Both the position numbers and the translations under genes were made by a program. The notes under the pieces were generated by a model. That model was given only the letters and a program-made list of their open reading frames with translations, was not told the DNA's origin and made no database searches. DNA of 16,215 nucleotides from JBFWWW01 sp050245975 (GTDB taxonomy: Bacteria; Pseudomonadota; Alphaproteobacteria; Rhizobiales; Hyphomicrobiaceae), in contig JBFWWW010000073.1 in the NCBI GenBank assembly GCA_050245975.1, positions 1-16,215 on the forward strand, in the 5' to 3' direction. Positions 1-7,407 of the stretch are shown one piece after another (position 1 is the first letter of the stretch; each line of letters begins with the position of its first letter).

Positions 1-542
1 ATCAGGCGGCAGGATTGAACGAACTCGCGTGCGCCGAGGCTGAGAAACTCGGCGCGCACCAGACGCGCAACCGGCGGCCAGGAGACGACCGCGATGGCCA
101 GCGTGATCGTGAAGATGGTCGGCGTGAAGATCACCACCAGCACGATGACAAACATGAAGCTCGGGATGGTCTGGAAGATCTCGGTGAACCGCATCAGCAC
201 GTCGTCCACCCAGCCCCGCGCATAGCCGGCGACCGCACCCACCAGGATGCCGATGATGGTGGCGGCGGCCGTCGAGATGATGCCGATCATCATCGATACG
301 CGCGCGCCGTAGGCCAGCATCGCCACCACGTCGCGGCCGAGGCCGTCGGTGCCGAAGGGCAAGCCAGGCATCGTAAACGGGTGCGTGTAGGGCGTGGCGA
401 CTTTCACCCAGGGGCCGGCGGGCCAGATCAAGCCGGCAGTGAGCGCGGCCAGCGCGAACGACGCCAGGATCACGCAACCGATCACCAGAATGGGACTGGA
501 GCGCGCGGCCCGGGCCATCGTGGAAGTCGCAACGTCCGCCAT
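1..542 (-). CDS. ABC transporter permease, DppC/OppC-like (partial, cut by left edge)
   Basis: Second inner-membrane permease of a peptide/nickel-type ABC importer. The first 180 residues are present; the family is usually about 280-300 residues, so the C-terminal third lies outside the window. A membrane segment at about residues 16-37 is followed by the DppC-family motif GTDGLGRDV (64-72) and further hydrophobic segments near 83-105 and 128-155. The visible end, reading AREFVQSCRL (171-180), is the start of the cytoplasmic EAA loop that docks on the ATPase. The ATG overlaps the stop of the DppB-like gene (TGATG arrangement), so the two are translationally coupled. ATPase genes of this importer would be expected beyond the left edge. 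The family call is secure; the substrate is unknown. Confidence 0.93.
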   Translation of the reverse strand, partial: MADVATSTMARAARSSPILVIGCVILASFALAALTAGLIWPAGPWVKVATPYTHPFTMPGLPFGTDGLGRDVVAMLAYGARVSMMIGIISTAAATIIGILVGAVAGYARGWVDDVLMRFTEIFQTIPSFMFVIVLVVIFTPTIFTITLAIAVVSWPPVARLVRAEFLSLGAREFVQSCRL

Positions 543-1519
543 CAGGTCAACCCTATGCGCGGGTCGATCCAGCAGTAGAGCAGATCGACGACGAGGTTGG
601 TGATGACCACGCAGACCGAAGACAGGAACAGCACGCCCAGGAGCAGCGTGACGTCGCGGGCAAAGATGGCTTCGTAGGTCATGCGGCCAAGTCCGGGCCA
701 GGAGAAGATGGTCTCGACGACCACGGAGCCGCCGAGCATGCCGCCGACCTGAAGCCCCAGCATGGTGAGAACGGGCAGCATGGCGTTGGGGGTCACGTGC
801 TGCATGTAGACCCGCCCCTCGGTCATGCCCTTGGCACGGGCGGTGCGGACATAGTCCTGGCCCTCGACCTCGATGACCGCGGACCGCATCAGGCGGGCGA
901 AAAGAGCGAGGAAGAATACCGCCAGCGTGCAGGCCGGCAGGATCAGATGCTTGCCGACATCGAGCCACTGCTGGACCACGCCGCCGCGCATGCCGATCGT
1001 CTTCATCCCACCCGACGGCAGCCAGCCCAGATTGATCGTGAAGAGGAGGATCAGCAGCAGCCCGAGCCAGAACAACGGCGTGGCGTAGCCGACCAGTGCG
1101 AGCACCGAGATCAGTGCATCGATCGGTTTGCCGGCATTGCGGCCCGCCAATGTCCCCATCACCACACCGAGGACGAAGGCAATCAGAATCGCCGTCCCCA
1201 TCAACAGCAGCGTCGCCGGCAGCCGGGCGAGGATCGCGTCGAGCACGGGCATGTTGCGCGTGTACGAATGGCCGAGATCGAGCCGCAGCAGCCGGCCCAT
1301 GTAGGACAGGAGCTGGATCGGCAGCGGACGATCAAGCCCGTATTCCTTGCGGAGCTGCTCCGTGTAGCCGGCGTCGCCCCCGCCTTCCAGGCCGGCGATG
1401 ACGTCAGCCATGTCGCCCGGCGGCAGGTTCAGCATCGTGAAGTTCACGACGATGATCCCGAGGATGATCAGAAAGGCCTGAAAGACCCTGCGGATCAGGA
1501 AGCTGGCGAAGCCGGGCAT
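542..1519 (-). CDS. ABC transporter permease, DppB/OppB-like
   Basis: First inner-membrane permease of the peptide/nickel-type importer, 325 residues, normal for the family. A membrane segment starts near residue 11, then comes the long periplasmic loop typical of DppB (about 32-98), then several membrane segments. The EAA loop is at about 220-246, with the core RTARAKG (225-231). The protein ends in a DLLY...DPRIG tail (312-323) that is diagnostic of the family. A short Shine-Dalgarno (AAGG) lies just upstream of the ATG. The gene follows the binding-protein gene after a 72-base gap carrying a strong stem-loop, and its TGA overlaps the ATG of the DppC-like gene. It should form a heterodimeric channel with that partner. 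Substrate is not readable from the permease. Confidence 0.95.
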   Translation of the reverse strand: MPGFASFLIRRVFQAFLIILGIIVVNFTMLNLPPGDMADVIAGLEGGGDAGYTEQLRKEYGLDRPLPIQLLSYMGRLLRLDLGHSYTRNMPVLDAILARLPATLLLMGTAILIAFVLGVVMGTLAGRNAGKPIDALISVLALVGYATPLFWLGLLLILLFTINLGWLPSGGMKTIGMRGGVVQQWLDVGKHLILPACTLAVFFLALFARLMRSAVIEVEGQDYVRTARAKGMTEGRVYMQHVTPNAMLPVLTMLGLQVGGMLGGSVVVETIFSWPGLGRMTYEAIFARDVTLLLGVLFLSSVCVVITNLVVDLLYCWIDPRIGLT

Positions 1520-1560
1520 TGCACCTTGCCGATCATGGTCCGGGACGGTTGCACGAGGGT

Positions 1561-1582
1561 CGGAGCGCGGGCTGGCGCTCCG
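1561..1582 (-). other. Stem-loop between binding-protein and permease genes
   Basis: A perfect 8-bp inverted repeat (CGGAGCGC at 1561-1568, GCGCTCCG at 1575-1582) with a 6-base loop lies 9 bases after the stop of the binding-protein gene and 41 bases before the DppB-like start. There is no T-run after it on the minus strand, so it does not look like a simple intrinsic terminator. In known importer operons such hairpins protect the binding-protein transcript or let only part of transcription continue, giving binding protein in excess over permease. That role is inferred here. Confidence 0.6.
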
Positions 1583-1591
1583 GCCAGGGCG

Positions 1592-3193
1592 TCATGCCTT
1601 GATGTAGGCGGTGGAGAAGCTGCCTCCAAAGCCGAAGGCTTCGACTTCGGAATTCTGCAGTCGCGTGTTCTTGACCGCGAAATAGGGAATGTCGGCGATG
1701 GGCAGGATCGGGATATCAGTTGCCGCCTTCTTCTGAAAAGCGTGAAACAGCTCCACGCGCTTCGCCGGATTGGGCTCGGCCGCCGCGCTTTCCAGAATCT
1801 TGTCCGTTTCCGGATCGGAGTAGCCCGAGCCGTTCGAGAACGGCACGCCGGAGATGATGTTCTTCGACCAGAAGAACCTCTGAACGCCGATGGTCGGATC
1901 CGTCAGCGCCGAAGCGCCGCTGATGGTCAGGTCGAAGTCGTTCTCGCCGTAGACCCGCTTGTAGTAGGTCGCGGCATCGCCCGACCGGATGTTGATCTCG
2001 ATTCCCACCACCTTGAGGGCCTGTTTGATATAGGCCGCGGCGCTCGGGTAAATCGTCCCGTACGGCAGGGGATCGAGCGTCAGCGTGATACGTGTGCCGT
2101 TGCTGTTCGGAGCGAGGCCCGCCTCATCGAGCAACGCCTTCGCCTTGTTGGTGTCGAACGCATACTTGGGGACGTCGGACGTGTAAAATTTCGTGATGCC
2201 GGACGGGACGGGACCGGTCGCGACGTTGCCGAAGTTGAAGAACACGTTCTTCAGCATGAAGTCGCGGTCGAGCGCGTGCAGGATCGCGCGGCGCACGCGC
2301 ACGTCCTTGAGCGCAGGCCTGCGAACGTTCACTTCCATGAAGCAGTTGTTGCCGTAGGCCTGGTAGCCCTTGTCGGGAATTTCGATGTAGGGGAGCTTCT
2401 CGAGCCGCCGCGCATCGGCGAGCGATACCGGGATCGCACCGGCTGCATCGACCTCCTGCGCCTCGAAGGCGATGGCGCGAGCCGAACTGTCGGGCACCAG
2501 CAGCACCACGATCTGGTCGGCATAGGGCTCGCCCTTGGCCCAGTAGAGCGGGTTCTTTTCGAGCAGAATGTACTCGCCCTGCTTCCACTCGACGAACTTG
2601 TAGGGGCCGGAACCGATCGGCGCCGTGTTGGCGCGGTTCTTCAGGATGTCGGTGCCGTCATAGATATGCTTCGGCACGACTTGCGCCTCGGAGGCGAAGA
2701 GCGCGTTCATCACGAAGGCCGAGGGCTGGGAGAAATTGAAGACGGCGGTCAGTTCATTGGGCGTGTCGACACCGGTCAGCGACGCATAGGTCGAACGTCC
2801 GCGAGAGTGATATTTGCTCCAGACCTTGGTGGCGGAGAAGGCAACGTCGGCCGAGCTGATCGGCTTGCCGTCATGCCATTTCAGCCCTTCGCGCAGAACG
2901 ATCGTGAGCGTCTTGCCGTCGGCGGACATATCGACCGACTTGGCCATTCGCGGCTGCATCTTCATGTCGGTGTCGTAGATCACCAGGCCGTCGAACAGTT
3001 TTGGAGAAATCTGTGCGATGGGACCGGCCGAGCTGATGGCGCTGACCAATCCCGTCGGCTCGGCAAGGAAGATGCGGATGGTGCCGCCCTTGACCGGCGT
3101 CTGGGCGTAGGCGGCGGTTGTCAGCCCGCCGAGCGCGGGCCATGCCACGGCAGATCCCAATCCAAGGGCGAAAGTCCTTCTTTTGATGTCCAC
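1592..3193 (-). CDS. ABC transporter periplasmic substrate-binding protein, family 5 (DppA/OppA type)
   Basis: Exported receptor for the peptide/nickel-type importer, 533 residues from the start chosen here. The N-terminus carries a twin-arginine signal (KRRTFALGLG) and an Ala-rich stretch with a likely cleavage after AYA. Family-5 features include the early DGLVIYDTDMKMQPRMAKS region and WHDGKPISSADVAFSA, the standard SBP_bac_5 signature. Start choice: an upstream GTG at 3202 would sit inside the Shine-Dalgarno AGGAG (3202-3206), whereas the GTG at 3193-3191 is 8 bases downstream of it, so the latter is preferred. The gene lies 55 bases after the AhpD-like gene and precedes the permeases. 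From memory, the TIGRFAM family 'KPN_01854' binding proteins accompany the Avi_7169/7170 pair; membership needs an HMM search. Substrates of this superfamily range from peptides to metal chelates and sugars, so none is claimed. Confidence 0.92.
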   Translation of the reverse strand: MDIKRRTFALGLGSAVAWPALGGLTTAAYAQTPVKGGTIRIFLAEPTGLVSAISSAGPIAQISPKLFDGLVIYDTDMKMQPRMAKSVDMSADGKTLTIVLREGLKWHDGKPISSADVAFSATKVWSKYHSRGRSTYASLTGVDTPNELTAVFNFSQPSAFVMNALFASEAQVVPKHIYDGTDILKNRANTAPIGSGPYKFVEWKQGEYILLEKNPLYWAKGEPYADQIVVLLVPDSSARAIAFEAQEVDAAGAIPVSLADARRLEKLPYIEIPDKGYQAYGNNCFMEVNVRRPALKDVRVRRAILHALDRDFMLKNVFFNFGNVATGPVPSGITKFYTSDVPKYAFDTNKAKALLDEAGLAPNSNGTRITLTLDPLPYGTIYPSAAAYIKQALKVVGIEINIRSGDAATYYKRVYGENDFDLTISGASALTDPTIGVQRFFWSKNIISGVPFSNGSGYSDPETDKILESAAAEPNPAKRVELFHAFQKKAATDIPILPIADIPYFAVKNTRLQNSEVEAFGFGGSFSTAYIKA

Positions 3194-3201
3194 GCGCGTC
3201 A

Positions 3202-3206
3202 CTCCT
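3202..3206 (-). promoter_or_regulatory. Shine-Dalgarno that decides the GTG start of the binding protein
   Basis: On the minus strand AGGAG is followed by 8 bases and then GTG at 3193-3191. The longer frame, starting at GTG 3202-3200, would overlap this site and cannot use it. This supports the start three codons further in. Confidence 0.6.
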
Positions 3207-3248
3207 GTTGGTCGGTCCGGTTGGGTGTGGCCTATGCGGCCTGCGTAC

Positions 3249-3860
3249 CTATTTCGCGGCGGCTTTCGTCGCTGGACCCAGCGACAGCATCAGCCGGTTG
3301 GCCCAGTTGAAGAACGATATGGCATAGATTGCATCGGCGATGGCCTGGTCATCCATGCCCGTGGCCCGCAATGCGTCGACGTGAGATGGGCCGAAATCGG
3401 ACGGTGTTGCACTCAGCGCAACGGCCGCATCGATGATCGCGTCCCACCGTGGATCGATCCTGACGTTCGTGCCCTCGTCGAGCAGCTTCTGGACGTCATC
3501 GCGCCGCTTGGAGTGTTGTGAGGCGAAGCGGGCGTGAACGGAGGCGCAGTAGATGCAGCCGTTCAGTCGCGAGGTCGCCGTCGCGGCAAGCTCGCGCTCG
3601 GCGCGCGGCAGCCCGGCATCAGGATTGTAGAAGATGTCCTTGTCGGTACGGGTCCGGAATTCGAGGATGTCGGGGTCGCGCGCGAGCAGCATGAAGTAGG
3701 CGCTTTTCGATCGGCCGCGATCGACCAGTGCCTGCCAGTGGCGCTCGGTCAGGTCGGCTTCCTGCAGCGGCGGCAGCCAGGGCTCCCAACCGACCATGTC
3801 CTGCGTGAAGACGTTGGGCTCGTCGGCGTCGTGATCCAGCACGCGCTCGGTATCGGTCAT
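3249..3860 (-). CDS. AhpD-like alkylhydroperoxidase-domain protein (probable Avi_7169 family)
   Basis: Small all-helical protein of the AhpD/carboxymuconolactone decarboxylase superfamily, 203 residues from the chosen ATG. It carries the redox centre CIYCASVH: C102, C105 and H109, with E90 spaced as in the proton-relay Glu of AhpD. Such enzymes reduce peroxides through the CxxC pair, or catalyse related reactions on activated substrates. The N-terminal extension before the domain (residues 1-50, with GWEPWLPPL) is typical of the uncharacterised 'peroxidase-related' group. Start: the open frame runs back to 3914, but that would overlap the upstream gene by 41 bases; the ATG at 3860 has GGAG seven bases ahead and lies 13 bases after the previous stop. 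It is immediately paired with a CMD-type protein lacking the CxxC. Exact reaction unknown. Confidence 0.88.
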   Translation of the reverse strand: MTDTERVLDHDADEPNVFTQDMVGWEPWLPPLQEADLTERHWQALVDRGRSKSAYFMLLARDPDILEFRTRTDKDIFYNPDAGLPRAERELAATATSRLNGCIYCASVHARFASQHSKRRDDVQKLLDEGTNVRIDPRWDAIIDAAVALSATPSDFGPSHVDALRATGMDDQAIADAIYAISFFNWANRLMLSLGPATKAAAK

Positions 3861-3873
3861 GATGGTGCTCCGG

Positions 3874-4461
3874 TCAGCTCGTGGCCGCCAAGACCCGAAG
3901 CCCCTGCGTGGCACGGATCTGGAAGCTGAGGAAGGCGATCAGTTGCGACAGCGTCACGATATCGGTGGCGCTCCAGCCGGCGGCCACCAGTTTCTGCATG
4001 GGCTGGCGGCCGGCATCGCGAGGATGGAAGACCAGCAGATGCGCGTGGTCAAAAGCCGCGGCGAGGCGAGGACCGAGAGCGGAAGTATCCGCGGTGAACG
4101 TCGGCCCGGCGACATCCTCCGCGCTGAGCGGCCCCGGCGGAAATGCCCCGTAGGGACCGCGGGCTTTTCCCGCCGCCGCTGCCGCCGCGATGGCGCCGGC
4201 CAACGGCGCTGCCTCGCTGGCCGCCAGCCGTGTGCCGTAGTAGGCCGTCGCCTGGGCATCCTGATGCAGCCCGGCGACGAAGCACGCGACAGCCAGCCGC
4301 TCGCCAAGGGGCATCATGTCTTTCGCCGGCGAGACCAGCAGTGCCTCATAGCTCTTCTGAGCATACTCGCGCGCCGTCGGACGCGCGGCGCGCAGCTTCG
4401 ACCCTGCGGGCAATCCTGCCAGCGCATCGATCGCGTCGCCCGGTTCTGTGGATGCTGTCAT
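3874..4461 (-). CDS. CMD-domain protein without redox cysteines (probable Avi_7170 family)
   Basis: A 195-residue helical protein that I recognise as the partner family usually encoded next to the AhpD-like protein (TIGRFAM 'CMD domain protein, Avi_7170 family', from memory). It starts with the characteristic acidic stretch followed by DALAGLPAGSKLRAARPTAR (12-31), then ERLAVACFVAGLHQD (54-68). It ends with helices SQLIAFLSFQIRATQGLRVL (172-191). No CxxC centre is present; C60 is the only cysteine, so it probably does not do AhpD-type chemistry alone. A good Shine-Dalgarno (GGAAGGG) precedes the ATG. The gene is 13 bases before the AhpD-like start and 93 bases after the aminotransferase stop. 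A structural or heteromeric role with the neighbouring AhpD-like protein is inferred. Confidence 0.82.
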   Translation of the reverse strand: MTASTEPGDAIDALAGLPAGSKLRAARPTAREYAQKSYEALLVSPAKDMMPLGERLAVACFVAGLHQDAQATAYYGTRLAASEAAPLAGAIAAAAAAGKARGPYGAFPPGPLSAEDVAGPTFTADTSALGPRLAAAFDHAHLLVFHPRDAGRQPMQKLVAAGWSATDIVTLSQLIAFLSFQIRATQGLRVLAATS

Positions 4462-4491
4462 GATCGCTTGCGCCCTTCCTTTCTGATCCGA

Positions 4492-4508
4492 CCGCGCCGA
4501 GGACGCGG
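4492..4508 (-). other. Small hairpin in the aminotransferase-CMD gap
   Basis: A 5-bp GC stem (4492-4496 with 4504-4508, 7-base loop) lies in the 93-base gap. No T-run follows it on the minus strand, so it is unlikely to stop transcription. Nothing else recognisable was seen in this gap apart from the ribosome binding site of the CMD gene. Confidence 0.25.
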
Positions 4509-4554
4509 ATGCAAGCCTTACTCGCGGGTGGGCGGCGATTTTTTGACGCGCGCC

Positions 4555-6045
4555 CTATCCTTGATCACTTTGCCTGCCGTTTGGACACGCCAGGGCAGGG
4601 TAAAATCGCGCCGTCGCCGGATCGCTCACATAATGCCTCGCCAATGCCGGTGCGGCTTTGGCGAGGTCGGCAACGGACGTGATGAGCCTTTCCGCCTGGG
4701 CGTCGCTCAACAGATACGACAGATTGAGCCGCACCCAACCGGGCCTGGTCAGCTCGCGTCCCGCATCGAGCTGCTCCATGATCTCGTCAGATGCCGCGTG
4801 GTCGATACCCAGCAGCCGGTGCGCATACGGTCCGGCACACGCGCAGCCGCCGCGCGCCTGGATGCCGTGTACGTCGCTCAGCATGCGGGTGAAGAGCTGG
4901 TGGTGGACATAGCCGCCCTTGGGGTCGCGAACACGGAACGAGAAAATCGGCAGTGCGCGCGCGCCCTGGCGCTGACCGAGAATTTCGATTTCCGGCACGG
5001 TGCGCCAGGCGGAGAGCGCGCGCTCGCGCAAGTCGTCATCGCGCATCGCGATCCAGTCGCAGCCCACGGCCTCCTTGACCAGCATCGCCAACGCCGCGCG
5101 GATGTCGCCGATGACATTGGGCGTGCCGGCTTCTTCCCGTGCCTCGATATCGTCGCTGTAGGCATGTCCCCACGGCGAGACGAAGCGCACCGAGCCGCCG
5201 CCCGGAGCGGTGGGCGCCTCGCGCCAGCCGATGCCGCCGCGCAGCATAAGGAGGCCGCTCGCGCCCGGGCCGCCGGGAAACTTATGAGGGGAAAAGACGA
5301 TCGCGTCCTTCGCCGCGTCGCCGCTGCCCATGTCGATCGGCAGGTACGGTGCGGCCGCGGCATAGTCCCAGACGGCCAGAGCCCCCGCGCGCTTCAGGCG
5401 CCGGGTCACCGCGTCGGTGTCGGTGATGATGCCGGTGACGTTCGAGGCCGCCGCGAAGGCGCCAATCACCAGATCCGCACCTGCAGACTGCGCGAGAGCA
5501 CGATCAAGTGCGTCAGACTCGGGGCCGCCGGACGCCGCCTCCGCGATCTCTATGACGTCTGCTCCGCTCTCGCGCCAGGGCAGGATGTTCGAATGGTGCT
5601 CGTAAGGACCGATCAGCACCATGACCTTTTCGCCGCGCGCGACCCGGTCGCAAAGGTTAAGGCCCGCGACAATGCGGTTCACCGCGCCGGTTGCGCCGCT
5701 GCCGGTAAAAATCACATGACTGTCCGCGTCGAGCCCGGCGATCCGAGCGATCTCGGCGCGCGCGGCCTCGCGCATCCTGGTCATGGCCCCGCCGCAGTGC
5801 GAGGCCTCGGTGTGCGTATTGGCATAGACCGGCAGGACGTGCTCGAGAACGAACGTCTCGATCTGCCGCAGAGCCCGGCCGGAGGCCGTATAGTCTGCAT
5901 AGAGAAGCGGCGGAGTTCCGAAAGGCGAGGCGATAGGCCGCCCCTCGCCGATAAGGCCATCCCGCAGGCGCTCGACGAGGCTTTGGCCGCGCAACAGGTC
6001 CTTGAAAGCGTCGAGCGGTGAAAGGGATGAATGAGAGTGAAGCAT
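4555..6045 (-). CDS. Class V aminotransferase-fold PLP enzyme, cysteine desulfurase-like
   Basis: Fold-type I PLP enzyme of the class V (NifS/SufS/isopenicillin N epimerase-like) group, 496 residues, longer than SufS (about 406). Visible motifs: YADYTASGR (49-57) for the N-terminal cofactor region, FTGSGATGAVN (113-123) for phosphate binding, EHHSN (149-153) for the His that stacks on PLP, D227 in VWDYAAAAPY for the pyridine nitrogen, and SPHKFPGGPG (252-261) with K255 as the Schiff-base lysine. RGGCACAGPY (398-407) places C403 where cysteine desulfurases have their persulfide-forming cysteine. No signal peptide. An in-frame stop lies a few codons upstream and 6045 is the only early ATG; the nearest Shine-Dalgarno-like GAGG is rather far (12 bases). 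It is not in an isc or suf cluster, so a dedicated catabolic role on the imported compound (desulfuration, C-S cleavage or transamination) is inferred. Confidence 0.88.
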   Translation of the reverse strand: MLHSHSSLSPLDAFKDLLRGQSLVERLRDGLIGEGRPIASPFGTPPLLYADYTASGRALRQIETFVLEHVLPVYANTHTEASHCGGAMTRMREAARAEIARIAGLDADSHVIFTGSGATGAVNRIVAGLNLCDRVARGEKVMVLIGPYEHHSNILPWRESGADVIEIAEAASGGPESDALDRALAQSAGADLVIGAFAAASNVTGIITDTDAVTRRLKRAGALAVWDYAAAAPYLPIDMGSGDAAKDAIVFSPHKFPGGPGASGLLMLRGGIGWREAPTAPGGGSVRFVSPWGHAYSDDIEAREEAGTPNVIGDIRAALAMLVKEAVGCDWIAMRDDDLRERALSAWRTVPEIEILGQRQGARALPIFSFRVRDPKGGYVHHQLFTRMLSDVHGIQARGGCACAGPYAHRLLGIDHAASDEIMEQLDAGRELTRPGWVRLNLSYLLSDAQAERLITSVADLAKAAPALARHYVSDPATARFYPALACPNGRQSDQG

Positions 6046-6223
6046 GCGGGGCGAGCGCCTCGACTATCAAGAAAGCGGCATCCCGCGATCCGGTCGAAGC
6101 GAGAATGGCGGGACTCGCGCGCGATGAATTTTCTCTTTTTCTGATTTGACGCGCTGGATTTGCGTGATGGGCCGCTGCGGACCGGCAAGGCGACCGGTTA
6201 CGGTAGGAGGCGCGGCGCGGGGT
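6046..6223 (-). promoter_or_regulatory. 178-base gap between the LacI gene and the aminotransferase operon
   Basis: This gap should hold the operon promoter, unless the operon is read through from the lacI-type gene. An A/T-rich stretch lies at 6121-6148, unlike the GC-rich surroundings, but no convincing -35/-10 pair was found on the minus strand. Two inverted repeats are visible: ACCGG/CCGGT at 6181-6198 (8-base loop), soon after the LacI stop, and TCCCGC/GCGGGA at 6081-6113 (21-base loop). Neither is followed by a T-run, so termination here is uncertain. No copy of the palindrome found at 7408-7425 was seen. Confidence 0.35.
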
Positions 6224-7306
6224 TCAGTCGGTTGCCGGAGGCGCAAGCGGAGCGTCCTTGCGCGGCGGCGCCGAGCTGCCCCGGATGACGAGCTCGAATG
6301 GCAGGAGCTGAAAGGCCTCGTAAGATTTGCCCTCCAGCCGCGCGATGACCTGCTCGGCGGCTGCGCGGCCGATCTCCACGATCGGCGTTCCGATGCTTGA
6401 AAGCGGCGGCGTCTGCGTTGCGCCGAGGTCGGTATTGTCGACGCCGGTGATTGAAATCTCGTCGGGAATGGCGATCCCCGCCTCGCGGCACGCCATCATG
6501 CCGCCGACGGCAAAGACGTCGTTGGTCGCCATGACGGCGGTCGGTCGGGGTGTCAGTTTCAGGAGTCGGTGCATCATGCGGCGCGCGGCATCGAGGTCGA
6601 TGGGACCGTATTGAGCGCAGGTCTCATCGAGCTCCAGGCCGGCCTGTGCCAGCGCCGCACGCAGGCCGGCACCGCGCTCCGTGGCGCGATCGTTGCCGTC
6701 CGGGACTGCGCTCAGAAATCCGAAACGGCGGTGCCCGAGCGACAACAGATGCCGCGTCATCGCGAAGGTCGCTGCGCGATTGTCGAAGCCGATGCTTGGA
6801 TGTTGGCGCATCGGATCGACGCCCCACGTCAGCACGTAGGGTCTGCGGTGGTTGTCGAGGAGGGCGAGCAGGGCCGGATCGTGATGCAGGCCAACGAACA
6901 CGAACGCATCGACGCTGAGCGACAGCAACTGCTCCGTCATGCGCAGCTCGTTGGCGAGGTCGTAGTGGTGCTCGGCAACAACCAGCGAGTAGCCGGCCGG
7001 ATCGAGCACCGCCTGCATCGCGCTCGTCATGCGGGCGTAGAGGGCGTAGCTGAAGGACGGCACCACGGCACCGATCATGCGGCTGCGGTGGCTGCGCAGC
7101 GTGCGCGCCGCACCGTGCGGCACGTAACGCAGCTTGCGCATGGCGTCGCGCACGAGCGAGCGGGTGCGCGCGTCGACCTGGTCCGGCGAGTTGACGACGC
7201 GCGACACCGTCGCTGTCGAGACGCCGGCCAGGCGCGCGACATCCTTGGCGCTGGACCGATGCCCAGGCCGTACGACCGTGTCGCTTGTGCGCTCCTGTCC
7301 TGTCAT
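6224..7306 (-). CDS. LacI-family transcriptional regulator
   Basis: Sugar-responsive DNA-binding repressor, 360 residues, normal for the family. The N-terminal helix-turn-helix reads KDVARLAGVSTATVSRVVNS (21-40). It is followed by the hinge helix PHGAARTLRS (63-72), in which L70 matches the leucine that wedges into the central CpG of LacI-type operators. The rest is the periplasmic-binding-protein-like ligand domain, starting MIGAVVPSFSYALYARM (77-93) and ending in VIRGSSAPPR. It is divergent from the sugar importer-sulfatase operon, with 208 bases between starts, and is therefore its likely local regulator. A CG-centred palindrome in that gap fits as its operator. It reads in the same direction as the aminotransferase operon, so it might be co-transcribed with it. 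The inducer is presumably the imported compound or its desulfated product (inference). Confidence 0.95.
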   Translation of the reverse strand: MTGQERTSDTVVRPGHRSSAKDVARLAGVSTATVSRVVNSPDQVDARTRSLVRDAMRKLRYVPHGAARTLRSHRSRMIGAVVPSFSYALYARMTSAMQAVLDPAGYSLVVAEHHYDLANELRMTEQLLSLSVDAFVFVGLHHDPALLALLDNHRRPYVLTWGVDPMRQHPSIGFDNRAATFAMTRHLLSLGHRRFGFLSAVPDGNDRATERGAGLRAALAQAGLELDETCAQYGPIDLDAARRMMHRLLKLTPRPTAVMATNDVFAVGGMMACREAGIAIPDEISITGVDNTDLGATQTPPLSSIGTPIVEIGRAAAEQVIARLEGKSYEAFQLLPFELVIRGSSAPPRKDAPLAPPATD

Positions 7307-7377
7307 GCCTGCCGCGGGATTGAACTCGTTTACATGCCCAGCTTTGGCGTTTGACTTGGCGTCTGTAAAGCAAAGAC

Positions 7378-7406
7378 TTGCGACCGCATGAGTCCGCTGT
7401 TAGCAT
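7378..7406 (+). promoter_or_regulatory. Candidate sigma-70 promoter of the importer-sulfatase operon
   Basis: TTGCGA (7378-7383) and TAGCAT (7401-7406) are separated by 17 bases; each matches 4 of 6 consensus bases. Transcription would start near 7412-7414, giving a leader of about 100 bases before the ATG at 7515. The position directly upstream of the palindrome supports it. It was found by eye only, and another promoter in the gap is possible. Confidence 0.45.
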
Positions 7407-7407
7407 A

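Noticed and set aside
797..3310. An 837-codon plus-strand open frame opposite the DppB-like and binding-protein genes
   Set aside because: Antisense shadow of GC-rich coding DNA. Its translation is Arg/His/Asp-rich low-complexity with no domain, while the minus strand encodes clear family members.
3861..3914. N-terminal extension of the AhpD-like protein to an ATG at 3914
   Set aside because: Would overlap the upstream CMD gene by 41 bases, and the extra residues are Arg-rich shadow sequence; the ATG at 3860 has a good ribosome binding site.
3859..6021. A 720-codon plus-strand open frame opposite the CMD and aminotransferase genes
   Set aside because: Same antisense effect; no recognisable motif, and both minus-strand genes show catalytic or family motifs.
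7329..7369. Second regulator site formed by TTTACA and TGTAAA
   Set aside because: The half-sites are 29 bases apart with no CG-centred symmetry; probably chance.
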